From the NCBI GenBank assembly GCA_949318235.1, contig OX439137.1, positions 23,733,653 through 23,797,652 of the forward strand: DNA of 64,000 bases. The letters are read 5' to 3'. The notes beneath the pieces are model-generated. The model searched no databases, was not told the origin of the DNA, and saw nothing but the letters and a program-made list of their open reading frames with translations. Source of the stretch: Ecdyonurus torrentis. Taxonomy: Eukaryota > Arthropoda > Insecta > Ephemeroptera > Heptageniidae. Made by a program: the position numbers and the translations under genes. This document shows positions 48,151-59,255 of the stretch, piece by piece (position 1 is the stretch's first letter; each line of letters starts with the position of its first letter).

Positions 48151-48637
48151 GTTGGCAACCATTGCCGAATTCGCTCATTGGCCGAAATAAGTGACCACGT
48201 CGCGGCCTGGCAATGCATTTTTGCCAAGATCCGAAATGCATCGTAATTTTGACCACGTTGCGGAGTGGTTTTTAACAAATGCCAAATTTTTGGCAAATAC
48301 ATTTTAGCCAATTACTGGAGTAGTTTTTGATAATTGCCACGCTGCAGCGTGGTCAAAATGTTTAATACGCAGGTTACGATATTCGGTATAAGTATGAATA
48401 ATATCATATATTTTTTTTATTATTATAACACATCATTTTATATTATGGTTTTCAGTTAATTAAAATATTTATAAATTTATAAAAATGATTTCTTATTAAA
48501 TTTGACAAAAAAAATTGTCTATGGTCAATATTACGATGCACAAGTGCTGAATTTCGGATCTTGGCAAAAATGCATTGCCACGCTGCGACGTGGTCGCCTA
48601 TTTCGGCCAATGAGCGAATTCGGCAATGGTTGCCAAC
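48151..48637. mobile_element. 487-bp DNA transposon with about 105-base terminal inverted repeats
   Basis: GTTGGCAACCATTGCCGAAT at the left is mirrored by ATTCGGCAATGGTTGCCAAC at the right. The two arms continue nearly identical for about 105 bases (CGCTCATTGGCCGAAATA, GACCACGTCGC, GGCAATGCATTTTTGCCAAG). GC content is much higher than the flanks. Inner palindromic steps (CCACGCTGCAGCGTGG) are also present. Open frames on both strands simply read the arms. Confidence 0.75.
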
Positions 48638-48659
48638 ATATACACACACACATGCACAA

Positions 48660-48870
48660 AAATAAATACATGAAATCTATCCTGGCTCAATGCAGAAATA
48701 TTTATGCATAATAAAATAATTTATGCTGTATTGTATAGCGATTATACAGTACTACATAGCATACTAGTTAAGATGTTCAGCATAATTACTTGTTTCATTA
48801 CAAAATAACAACATTTGTGCTCTACAGTAATTCAATGCAGCATAAATTACGTAATTTATTTTTTCCAGTG
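48660..48870 (-). mobile_element. Repeat family A, copy
   Basis: ATAAATACATGAAATCTATC at the left (degraded), GCATAAATTACGTAATTTAT then TTTTTCCAGTG at the right. It lies about 20 bases beyond the 487-bp transposon. Confidence 0.55.
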
Positions 48871-49463
48871 AATATTGTCAACTTTTCAATAAACACATAA
48901 AAATGTCTCTTGAAAACCACCAATTACACAGTATAAAAAAGAGCTATAAACGTGTTTTTGCAATGTGCTGAAGAATGGGAAAATTAGAAATATCTCTTCT
49001 TTTCGCGCGCTGTCTATGATTGGCTAGCGCGCCCCATCGTGAAGGTTAATCTTTTTAATAAAATAATTCAGTGTTGAAATTGACAAGTATAGTTTATCTC
49101 GTTATATAGTTAAACCAAAACACTGGGAAAGTGTCGACAGGTGTTTTATCGATTATGAAATACATTGTTTAAAATTCAGATGAAAGTACATCTTTATAAA
49201 TTATTTCTACACGTGCGTGAACTATATTTATAGACTTCAAAGAGTTTTTTAAATTAAAATAAAATAAAAGAAATGTCAGTAAAGTTTACAATAAAATTAA
49301 GGACAACATTGATATAATGAGAAAAGAACAGAAGGGAAATTTGTCGTATAATCAGCTTATTTCATTTTCTAAAAGCATAAAGAATAAGTACTATTATCAT
49401 TATAAAGTATGTAAATAAATAAACATGCGTCAAAAATAGTTTTTTAATAATGTTTAGATTCGT

Positions 49464-49467
<4 letters not shown>

Positions 49468-49502
<35 letters not shown>
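49468..49502. repeat. Poly(A) run
   Basis: About 34 A in a row just before a family A copy. Confidence 0.9.
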
Positions 49503-49504
<2 letters not shown>

Positions 49505-49509
49505 ACGTT

Positions 49510-49661
49510 GTACATGGGAAGAATAAATAGCGTAATTTATGGGGCATTTATGTCATTGTAGTAACACTAACCCTAATTTAGAATAACATAAATAATTATG
49601 CTGTACAACGTAAAATTTATGCTTTGTAACATAGCTGTTTTGAAGACGAAGGATAGCATAG
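49510..49661 (+). mobile_element. Outer family A element, left part
   Basis: CATGGGAAGAATAAATAGCG through TTATGCTTTGTAACATAGCT to GGATAGCATA: the left two thirds of a family A copy. Its remainder reappears at 50140-50196 after an inserted hairpin element. Confidence 0.65.
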
Positions 49662-50122
49662 CGATGTTGTTGCGGCTAAAACACACTTCTACTTTAGGCG
49701 GGTTTGCTTACTTTTACGCATCTACACGGAAAAAATAAATAACTTAATTTATGCTGAATTTATGTCATTGTAGTATAAATTATGTTAAAGTAGAACAACA
49801 TAACCAATTATGTATAGTACAACATAATATTTATGCTATATTTCATAATTGATATGCAGCATAGCATAAATTATACTGTATTGAATAAAATGTGCCGAAA
49901 ATGAGCTAGCATAATTATTACGTATTTATTTTTGTCCGTGTACGATTATCGCGATAGCTATAAAAACACGCATCTACATTTATCGCGACAACAGGTAAAA
50001 CACACTTCTACGTAGGAAAACAGGTGCAGAAGGGTTTTATACATGCTGTCGCAATAAATGTAGATGAGTAAAGTAAGCAAACAAGCCTAAAAGTAGAAGT
50101 GTGGTTAGCCGCAACAGCATCG
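49662..50122. mobile_element. Hairpin element inserted in family A and itself split by another
   Basis: Left arm CGATGTTGTTGCGGCTAA, AACACACTTCTACTTTAGGC, GTTTGCTTACTTTTACGCAT; right arm its inverse (AGTAAGCAAACAAGCCTAAA, AGTAGAAGTGTGGTTAGCCG, CAACAGCATCG). Removing the family A copy at 49725-49940 leaves a 245-bp palindromic element. Its middle also repeats TATCGCGA/TCGCGACA steps. Confidence 0.7.
49725..49940 (+). mobile_element. Inner family A element with TA duplication
   Basis: 216 bp from CACGGAAAAAATAAATAAC to CGTATTTATTTTTGTCCGTG, with TA on each side (49723-49724, 49941-49942). The best-defined full copy; it sets the family boundaries. Confidence 0.8.
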
Positions 50123-50139
50123 ATAGACTATTCTTTATA

Positions 50140-50196
50140 TTGTAAAAAATTGTGCTGAAAATAAGCTAGCATAATTATTGCGTATTTATTTTAGTC
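50140..50196 (+). mobile_element. Outer family A element, right part
   Basis: ATTGTGCTGAAAATAAGCTA then GCATAATTATTGCGTATTTA and TTTTAGTCCGTG complete the copy started at 49510. Confidence 0.65.
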
Positions 50197-50405
50197 CGTG
50201 CACAGAAATAACTACGTAATAATTATGCTATAGCTCATTTCCAGCATAATTTGCTCAATACAGCATAATCTTTGCTACATTACATAATATTTATGATACA
50301 TAGCATAAATATTATGATGTACGACATAATTATTTATGGTGTTTCAATTTAGCATAATTTATGCTATAATGACATAAATGTAGCATAAATTACGTAATTA
50401 TTATT
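50197..50405 (-). mobile_element. Repeat family A, reverse copy abutting the previous one
   Basis: CACAGAAATAACTACGTAAT at the left, GCATAAATTACGTAATTATT at the right. It is tail-to-tail with the outer copy ending at 50196. Confidence 0.65.
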
Positions 50406-50984
50406 TGTAATAAGCCTAATTCACTTTTTATTTCTAATAACACAAGACACGTTTTTTTTTTGCTACTATTTAATTAATTAAAAAGAAAACACGAAGAAAA
50501 ATATTAATAATGCATTAAAATATAGCTATATTTAAATGAAAACATTTTCTGAACGATGTAAAAAAATATTAAAATTAGCTATAAATCAAAATATTTATAC
50601 GACTGTGCGTATTAAAAATAAATAAGCAGACTTATTTAAAAAAAAAGTATTTTCACCAATAATATTGACATTTTTTTATTTAACTATGACAAAAAAAAAT
50701 TATAACTTGAAAAAGAAATAATAAAACATTCTTAATAAAGAAATTTTAAATAAAAGAAGTGGTAAAAAAGTTTTTAATTGCCATTGCATGAACTAAGTTA
50801 TAATAAATTGACTTTTAAATGCTATACAGTATGCTTTTTTTTATCATTAAAATGATTAATCTTCTTCGTGTCATTGATTTGTTAGAAAATAAAATAAGTT
50901 TTTGACTATAATCTAAAAGAACATTTAATAGGATGCTGAACTTATTAAAAAAATTATCAGCAGCAAGATCTGATATTTTAAAGC

Positions 50985-51360
50985 GAGAAATCAGCTACTA
51001 CTGGATTTGACTAAAGAGTTGTAAAGAAAGAAATTTTTGAAAAATTCCACGGTGATAAATTACTAGAATTTAAGGTATATTCATAAATGTAAAAAAAAAA
51101 AAAAAAAAAAAAAAAAATTATATTAATAAATAAATAAATAAAAATAAAAAAAAATAGAAAGGGCCCCCATGCTAGATTCTAAATTACATTTGTTTAAAGT
51201 TTTAGTCCCATAAGAGTTCATGCTAATTTTAATAAGTATTTTCTCTCCTATCTGATGGTTACGGATTCTAAAATTTTTATCATAGGTAGCTGTTACTATT
51301 AACTTTAAAATGGCATCATAATGTTGCGGAGTTTTCTCTTTAGATTTTGAGATTTGAGAT
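50985..51360 (-). repeat. Repeat family N, copy 2
   Basis: Contains GGATTTGACTAAAGAGTTGT, CCATGCTAGATTCTAAATT, CATAAGAGTTCATGCTAATT, CATAGGTAGCTGTTACTATT and AAATGGCATCATAATG, the reverse complement of landmarks in 2285-2640. A family C copy starts eight bases later. Confidence 0.5.
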
Positions 51361-51367
51361 ACAACCC

Positions 51368-51716
51368 TTAAAGGAAAGGAATAGACCAGAGAAAAACAAA
51401 AGCATTTATATCACAAAACACTTGATCAGATTTATATAAATAACATTAGTTTGTCTCAAAACCCAACAGTAGCCCCGTAGCAGTGATCAGAAAATTCAAT
51501 TTATGCAGCCCGGACAACATTTTCATACTAATTTTTGCATGTTTCTGACGTCATAAACATGAATTTTTACGCAAATTGCATACTTTACAGTTTTTTCACG
51601 CTCTCTCGTGGGGCTACATTAACATTCTGGTAAAAATTGTCATCAGTTTGAAGATCCCATTTCGTATGTTTATTCATTAAAAAGCACATATTATTGTATG
51701 TGGTCTATGGCTTTAA
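51368..51716 (+). mobile_element. Repeat family C, copy 5
   Basis: 349 bp from TTAAAGGAAAGGAATAGACC to GTGGTCTATGGCTTTAA, both in TTAA. TGACGTCA at 51546. Orientation opposite to copies 2-4. Confidence 0.7.
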
Positions 51717-52125
51717 CTATTTATGATATTCCAGTATATAACAACATATAATATTCTATTGTGTAATTTTAAATAATCCATTTTAACATAAATGTATACG
51801 TAAAATTTGTATTTTTCCATTTATAAAATGAAAAATAATGTATATAAAATAAAAATACAAAGTAAAAATAATATAATATATTTGTGTAGTTTCACATCCT
51901 ATTATGCGGATTATACTCGTTGCTTTTTTCAGTCATGCGTTTCAAAATCATCAGAGTGTTAAATGAGATGAAAATATACCTTCCTTATTTTCTGTATAAC
52001 ATAATGCATATTATACAAAATACAATATAACTCCATTCAAATGTAATGTAAAGTAATATTATATAATATTGGCATTCATTTTTATGATGCCACAACAAAA
52101 AAACAGACAGTTTAAAAGTACTTTA

Positions 52126-52132
<7 letters not shown>

Positions 52133-52213
<81 letters not shown>
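52133..52213. repeat. (AT)n microsatellite
   Basis: About 40 AT units. Confidence 0.95.
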
Positions 52214-52215
<2 letters not shown>

Positions 52216-52664
52216 ATATAGTCATATTATAGAAATAATTACAATATGTATTATCATATTATTTTCTATGTATCGGAACGTAGAAAAAGATAATTCAGAT
52301 AACAGTTATATAATTTTACCATAAAGTATATTATTACAATAAATAAATATTAAACTGAAAATTTTGATGTATTTTTTGCGTTTAACATTGTAAAAAATAA
52401 TAATAAGTACAATTTAAAATGTTAAAATATATAAATTTTTCTGGGTTGAGAAATTTGGTAAAGCTACATCATAAATCTATTTTAATTCCTAAAGATAATA
52501 TTAATAATAATATGCATATGAAAAATAGGGGCTCTCCTTTTAAAAAATTTCATTTATAATTTGTTGAAAATTTACTTTCTATGTTAAATTTAATAAGAAA
52601 TTAATTAAAATACTAATTGAACTCAGAAATTAAAAATTCACATATTTATCGATTCAGGACGGAC

Positions 52665-52760
52665 AATGTCCTCTTTTAGAATATGAAATAAAATTAACCC
52701 CCCAAATTTTTTTAGTCTTTTTCATTATTATTACGTATTTATTTTTTGTCCGTGTACAAG
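52665..52760. repeat. Family P right arm joined to a family A end
   Basis: TCTTTTAGAATATGAAATAA and AATTAACCCCCCAAATTTTT then TTAGTCTTTTTCATT match 12030-12087; immediately after, ATTACGTATTTATTTTTTGT then CCGTG and TA is one end of family A. Confidence 0.5.
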
Positions 52761-52775
52761 AAAGCTGTTTGTTGA

Positions 52776-53085
52776 TATAGGGTGTATACGGATGACGTCA
52801 TATTTATTGCGCTTGGAGGCCATACTGAAGTAGTGCATAACATTGCTCAGCATAGGACAAACATCATTTAAGCCAATTTTCTTTGGGAAATCGGTTAATT
52901 TTTGGTTATTGTTATTTTTCTCACATACTTGCGAGAAACTAATTCAACATATTTACAGCATCAATGCTCTCAAAAATATTACATAGTGTTTTTAAACTGG
53001 CAAAATGATTTTTTGACCTATGCCGCCCATGTTATTGAGTTAGCCAATATGGCGTCAACTTTAACATGAATGCATAGACCCTATA
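52776..53085 (-). mobile_element. Repeat family B, copy 5
   Basis: 310 bp from TATAGGGTGTATACGGATGA to GAATGCATAGACCCTATA. TGACGTCA at 52793. Confidence 0.75.
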
Positions 53086-53172
53086 GGAATTTAACTGTAT
53101 TTTGTTGTGTCTGCTAAGTTTGGAACTTTATAATTAATTTGAATACGAATTCCACTATTTCATGTCAATATA

Positions 53173-53282
<110 letters not shown>

Positions 53283-53764
53283 TCTTGCTCTTGAAATGAT
53301 ATATCCAATGTAACTTACACTGCTACGAAGTTAACGTCTCAGTGCATTCTTCCAGTTCAGGACACATTCATCTTATATATTAATATTATTGACAGTGTAT
53401 ACGATATGGTACTAAGATATTTTAATTAGATTTTGTAACTTCAATACGTACATAGCATTGTAGATTATAATGTTTGATATAATATATTATTATACTATTG
53501 AAATTTGTTTCTCAAAGAGAGTTTATTTAAGAGGCTTTTGGTAACATAAGTCATGTTAAGTGAATCGTGCTTAGGATTCTTTAAGCGAAATTCTGTAAGA
53601 TTTTCCATGAACAATGAAATTTAATATATTTTGTAAAAAAGAAGAATTTTATTTAAAATTTTTTATTTAATACCTTATATGAATTCAAAGAAACATAAAT
53701 ATGGTCGCGAAAATAAATAGAAGAGTGTTTTAATCTCAAAACATTGTAAATAAATTTTCATGAC

Positions 53765-53880
53765 AATTGTGGACCAGGTGAGCTGTGACGTCATAAAACC
53801 GCAGCTGACAATTTGTGAATGGAAAATAAATTAGAAATCAATGACTCCGTCCAAATCAACGTTGATATTTAGGTATGTTA
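53765..53880. repeat. Repeat shared with 20575-20715
   Basis: GCTGTGACGTCATAAAACCG, GCTGACAATTTGTGAATGGA, AATCAATGACTCCG and CAACGTTGATATTTAGGTAT. Reverse orientation relative to the other copy. TGACGTCA at 53786. Confidence 0.5.
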
Positions 53881-54168
53881 TATATATGGTGAAAACTAAA
53901 GAAATATACTTTAAACTCAGCTCTGGGAATGTAGAAAAAAAAACTTTATCCATAGGAGACACGTATAAAAATAATGCGGTTTTGAAATTCAAGGATTTTT
54001 CTTTAAATTTTATACAGTATACTGTAGTATATTTTCATGTGCTTTTTTTATAGCACTATTTACGTAAAATAAAGGAGCAAAACAAAAGATAAGCAACGGA
54101 TTTGGAAAGGCAGCTACACAAGTTTAAAACTTAATCCTTTTCTGCTTGAAAGCAGCTTTCGATTTTAC

Positions 54169-54277
<109 letters not shown>

Positions 54278-54874
54278 AAACTCCACTTTAAAACGATAAG
54301 AGATAAAACACAGTATTTTTTTTTCAACATAGATATTTTAAAATGATGTAAGAGTCGATGAATGATATAATTTTATCCATATAAATCATATTAAAGGCAT
54401 TCAAATGTTTTTTTTTTGACGTTTAAATCAGTGATAGAAAAAAATGTTCATTATGTCACCGATTGCAGTAAACTCTGAATAATTGAAGTTTTTTATTAAT
54501 TCATATTTTTTTTGTTACATTTTCCCTTCTTCTCAAATCAGGCAATCTGATTAAAAATGGAGTACTCAAATTTCATGCCTTAGTTAAGATTTTCGTTAAA
54601 GTTACAAATGGGTAAGGAGATACTATAATATTAAGTGACGTTGCTTTTGAAGATAAAACTATTTAATGAGGTACGTTACCTTCTATGTGGTTTCACACTA
54701 CCAATAATTGACTTAAAAAAGAAAAGAAAAAAGTTTCATTTTTTTTTCTTTTCTCATTGAAAGAAGTCAATTTTCACATCATATTTGAATCAGGTATTCA
54801 GAAGCAACTAATGAAAAATCACAAAATACAAATTTAATTTTTATTTTACTACAACTTATCTATAGAAGACTACT

Positions 54875-55319
54875 GTAGGTTTAGTGAGAAAATAAACAAA
54901 CTCACAGCCCATCAATACTAACAACAAAGTGCTAGCACATGAATTTGTGTTCCTCTCTAAATTTAATATGCTTTCTTATAAGGCAATGAAGCAGTGTATA
55001 ACTCAAATTAGAATTATTTCTCGATGCTGAATTTTTTAATGTAGCTTTCTGAGTCTCAAAGCTTTTGTTTTCCTGCATTTTATATCAATTGAGTGAAAAA
55101 AAAAAAAAACGAAATCAAATTGATCAAACGCTTTGAGGCTCAGTAAGTTTCAGCTTCGAGAAATTATTCTAACTCGAGTTAGAGCTACTTCATTATAGTC
55201 TATAAGAAAGCATGCTAAATTATTGAGACAGGACTTAAAAAGTCGTCTGCTAGCACTTACGTTAGTTAGTATTGTTGGGCTGTGAGCTGTGAGTCTGTTT
55301 ATTTTCTCACTAAACCTAC
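54875..55319. mobile_element. Foldback element L
   Basis: 445 bp. Left GTAGGTTTAGTGAGAAAATA then AACAAACTCACAGCCCA is inverted at the right (GCCCAACA-type spacing, GTGAGTCTGTTTATTTTCTC, ACTAAACCTAC). Arms continue with AAAGTGCTAGCA / TGCTAGCACTT, ATGCTTTCTTATA / TATAAGAAAGCAT and CTCAAAGC / GCTTTGAGGCTC, so most of the element is one imperfect hairpin. One copy. Confidence 0.65.
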
Positions 55320-55684
55320 TTTTGCAAGTCTATATTGACGGATATATATTTTTATCTAATTCCAACCAAAATTCCTTTTTTTACAACTTAAATTATTTTA
55401 TGATCATAAAATTTGTACATTGATTTTAATATTTTACTGTAATAATCTGACAGAATTTTGAATTAATATAATAAATAAAGGTCGGGAAAAAGGGGCGGTT
55501 ACTATTTAAATGAGAATAATGTCCTTTTCATGGAACATTATTTGCATTGTGTAATAAATTAGATTGCTTGAAAATGTAATTGTATTTAATGATGATTTAA
55601 ATGTTAGATTTAAGATGTTTTAGATTTTGTGATGATGAATTTATCACAGACTAAAAATGTCGCTTCATATAAATGGGAATTATA

Positions 55685-55959
55685 CACTCAAAAAAATGGT
55701 GCATTACTTCAGTTACGAAAATTATTTGAGATAAACACTTTTGCGTAATTATGAGCAGCTAAAATAATACATTTTAGCAAAATACTAACAATAACTAATT
55801 TAACTTAATATTGAAAAAAAAACTGAAAAAAACTCAAAACAACTTAAATTAGCTAATGTTAATAATTTGCTAAAATGCACAATTTTAGCTGCTAACTCAA
55901 AACTGTTTATCTTAAATAAGTTAGGATTCGTAAATAAAGTAAGCCCCCTTTTTAGAGTA
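55685..55959. mobile_element. Repeat family E, copy 3
   Basis: CACTCAAAAAAATGGTGCAT at the left and AAAGTAAGCCCCCTTTTTAG then AGT at the right. More diverged than copy 1. Confidence 0.65.
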
Positions 55960-56497
55960 TTGGTAGTGATATGAAATTATTAAAAAAAGAAGAAGAAAAA
56001 TTTATGATATAGTTGCTAAATGAGTTGTGTAATGAACCTTTCATAATTTAATGATAAAAAAAGCACTATAAAAATCAGACGTCAAACTTAAAAAGTTTCA
56101 ACAAGTGTAGCTCTAAAATTTACATAAAAACATAAGCTTATGAAACATGATCTTGACAAAAGAGTTAAATATTATAATTTTGACACTTAAAAAGCTTATA
56201 TAATATATACATATAACAAGAAAACGCTTCAAGAAGATTAAAAGTTTTAATAGTGTTTGTCTTTTTGTTATACAAATAGTAGGCTTACAATGAAATTTTC
56301 TGTAAACAGAAAGGAAAAGTCATATACATAATTGAAAACAAACATGATTTAAACTTGTATGTAAATTTGAAGAAGAAGAAGAAGAAGAAAAAATATATAT
56401 ATAACTGAAATATAAAGATTAATCTACATTTTGTGAAATCATTTACCTGAAATCGGTACCTGAAAAAAAATCTATTCTCACAATCAAGAAGACATTG

Positions 56498-56681
56498 AGT
56501 GTTTATGTTTACTCAAAATGCGGAAAAGGAAATGACCGGAATAGGAAACCACGTGACGGTAAATGTGGGAGAAAAGTGGTGCCAGCAGCAAGCTAGGCCT
56601 GAACTACCACCCACTTTTATCGTCACGTGGTTTCCTCTTCCGGCCACTTCCTTTTCCATATTTTGAGTAAACATAAGCACT
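56498..56681. mobile_element. Repeat family D, copy 4
   Basis: AGTGTTTATGTTTACTCAAA at the left, TTTTGAGTAAACATAAGCAC then T at the right; arms include GGAAACCACGTGACGGTAAA and its inverse. A 69-codon open frame reads through the palindrome and is not a gene. Confidence 0.7.
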
Positions 56682-56754
56682 GATTGGCAATATATATTCA
56701 TGTGTTGATTTTTGTTTACCATTATTGTATATTATTATGTTACTTGCGGACTTG

Positions 56755-56791
<37 letters not shown>

Positions 56792-57559
56792 TAAAAATAT
56801 ATGTAATTGTTTTTAATTCTTAAAACCATTATTTTCATTTTAATGAGTTCCAAATTATTAAAATATTTTATTCAACTAACTTTTGATTATTGTACACACT
56901 TTATCATTGAAATTTTTCATTTTTTTTTATCTTTACTCTAAAGCAACAGAGCAATTTTTTATGACAGGTGTGGTATACAATACATAGATTTCAAATATGC
57001 CAAGACCAACGGTTGTTGGGAAACTACTTGTTTCTATGAACTGCCTGGGTCAATACATATAAAATTTTTTTTTTTTAACTATGTTGGTTCAACTATATTG
57101 TAAAGTAAGTAAAGTTATATTTCGCAACTGGCAAAAAAAAAAAAAAAAAAAAAAAAAAAAGCCCCACTCTATTTTTCAACAAAGTTAAGCAGTCAACATC
57201 CATCATTATATTTCACTGAACTGTATAAACTACGTTGCACATTAAAAATTTTAATAATAAAAAAAAAAAAGTGCATCATAATGCTTTCTAAGTACCGTTA
57301 CGTTATATACTATAATGACTGCACTGTGAAACTGCATACGAGAGAGTTCATCTACTGTTATTATTTTTAAAATAAATATAGTTTTACTCACAATAATATA
57401 CCTAGATTAAATTATTGACATTGCATTATAAATAATATAACGGTTTCATAATATGAAAGTCAGTATAAATAGAATTGTATCTAAAAAAACCCTGTAACTT
57501 AGTATCGGTAAATTGGTTTATAAGTCGATATTGCACGGTATGTTTGTATCAATGTTACT

Positions 57560-57599
<40 letters not shown>

Positions 57600-57601
57600 A
57601 A
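57560..57601. repeat. (GA)n microsatellite, interrupted
   Basis: About 20 GA units with one AAAG interruption. Confidence 0.95.
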
Positions 57602-58144
57602 GATCCAGGTCACCGCTATGGTGTGCAGCTCCGGTGATTGGAAACCTATTGTTATCTAGGCTCACCGCAATATGACAACAAATAATGAGCTTTAACACTA
57701 GTATAAATATATACATGTTATATGTGTCTATATGTATCAAGAAATATATCACTTTATAATTGTACTATTCAATATTTATATGAATAGAAATATCTTGCAT
57801 TTATATGATAGAGGTTTTATTTATTACTACTTTAGTTATCTTACAATATATTCTTGATTAAAAAAAAGGCATAATATTTATAGTAAGTAGCATAAAATCA
57901 TTAGTAATATGGTAAATGATACTAAAACAATAGGATAGAAATAGAAGGAGAAAAATTAGAGCACCGTGTATTGAAAATTAATGCAAAGCGAAATTCTCTA
58001 ATTTTGATAATTAATGGGATAGGGATTCAAATTAATTCACTAGCATTGCTAGGACGTAATATGGTAAATGTAAACATTTATAAAATATACATGTGATCTT
58101 TATATTTAGCGAAGAAATTAGAAGTTGAAATCAGTGGTTGTACC

Positions 58145-58300
58145 AGTGCAGTTGGTACAGTGGTATACGTTATACTGGTTTTACTTGCGAGAGATCGCAA
58201 ATTCGCTTTTCAGTACGCAACTTTTATCACAAGTCAAGGGGTCATACACCTTTGAATGCGCTCTCAAGTTCTCCACACGTAAAAGCCTGTGCATGTGCCA
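58145..58300 (+). mobile_element. tRNA-derived SINE-like element
   Basis: TGGTACAGTGG at 58153 fits the RNA polymerase III A box TRGYNNARYGG exactly and sits in GCAGTTGGTACAGTGG, as in tRNA D-arms. About 40 bases later GAGATCGCAAATTCGC is a degraded B box region. The following body (to about 58300) is GC-richer and shows no open frame common to both reading registers. It is too degraded to be a functional tRNA. Confidence 0.45.
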
Positions 58301-58378
58301 GTTTATTATTTAAGTTAAATGTTAGGAGGTGTTATTCAAGTCATATATGACAGGTGTATTCATGTCTCTGATCAGTTC

Positions 58379-58688
58379 TATAGGGTGTATGCATTCATGT
58401 TAAAGTTGACGCCATGTTGGATAACTCAATAACATGGGTGGTATGGGAAAATAGCTCATTTTGCTATATTTTAAAACCACTATATGCAATATTTTTGAGA
58501 GCATTGATGCTGTAAATATGTTGAATTAGTATCTCAAGTATTTGAAAAATAGCAATAATAAAAAATTAACAGATTTCCCGAAGAAAATTGCCTAAAACGA
58601 AGTTTTTACTATGCTCAGCAATGTCGTTCACAACTCCAATATGGCCTCCAAGCGCATTAAATATGACGTCATCCACATACACCCTATA
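58379..58688 (+). mobile_element. Repeat family B, copy 6
   Basis: 310 bp from TATAGGGTGTATGCATTCAT to CCACATACACCCTATA, both termini intact. TGACGTCA at 58664. Confidence 0.8.
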
Positions 58689-59194
58689 AACAGTGGTGGT
58701 ATAATAATTGCCAACACAATGTCAGTGTTATCTCTATTGAATCACACATTGTTGAGTTTATCCTGTTCCGTGGTATGAAACTCATTTTAATACACTCTAC
58801 AATATAGTATTACAATATAATCTACTTCAGCGCTTCTTTACTAAAAAAAATATACAATAAAAAAAAATGCACCTTAAAAAATGAAAACATGCGTTTAAGT
58901 TTTTACGACAAAAACACTTAAATTTGAAACATGTTATCATAAAAAAACACGTATAATATTTCTCCACATATTTCGCATTTCATCTCTTATAAACGTTTTA
59001 TATTTGTATAGTTAAGTACGTGATGTTGTCATTTTTAATATATTTTTATCCGCATATTTTTCACTTCTTGAATAAACGTACGTTTTCATCGAAATGACAG
59101 AAAACTAACACTTTTTTTTTCTTGTTGAAAATATATTACTTTTATATTTTATAAGGGAAGTGAGCAATAAATATTTTTCTGAGGTGGAAACGTA

Positions 59195-59215
59195 TGAGAG
59201 AGTGAGTGAGTGAGT

Positions 59216-59252
<37 letters not shown>
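59195..59252. repeat. (GAGT)n/(GA)n compound microsatellite
   Basis: Four or five GTGA units then about 16 GA units. Confidence 0.95.

Positions 59253-59255
<3 letters not shown>

Noticed and set aside
48033..48711. Three overlapping open frames on both strands (92, 65 and 69 codons)
   Set aside because: They read the two arms of a 487-bp terminal-inverted-repeat element, which explains the matching peptide stretches on opposite strands.
56513..56722. 69-codon open frame with Cys/His/Trp residues
   Set aside because: It lies in the palindrome of family D copy 4 and is not open in other copies.
58125..58350. Two overlapping open frames of 62 and 70 codons
   Set aside because: They sit on the SINE-like segment in two registers; RNA polymerase III promoter signals explain the sequence better.
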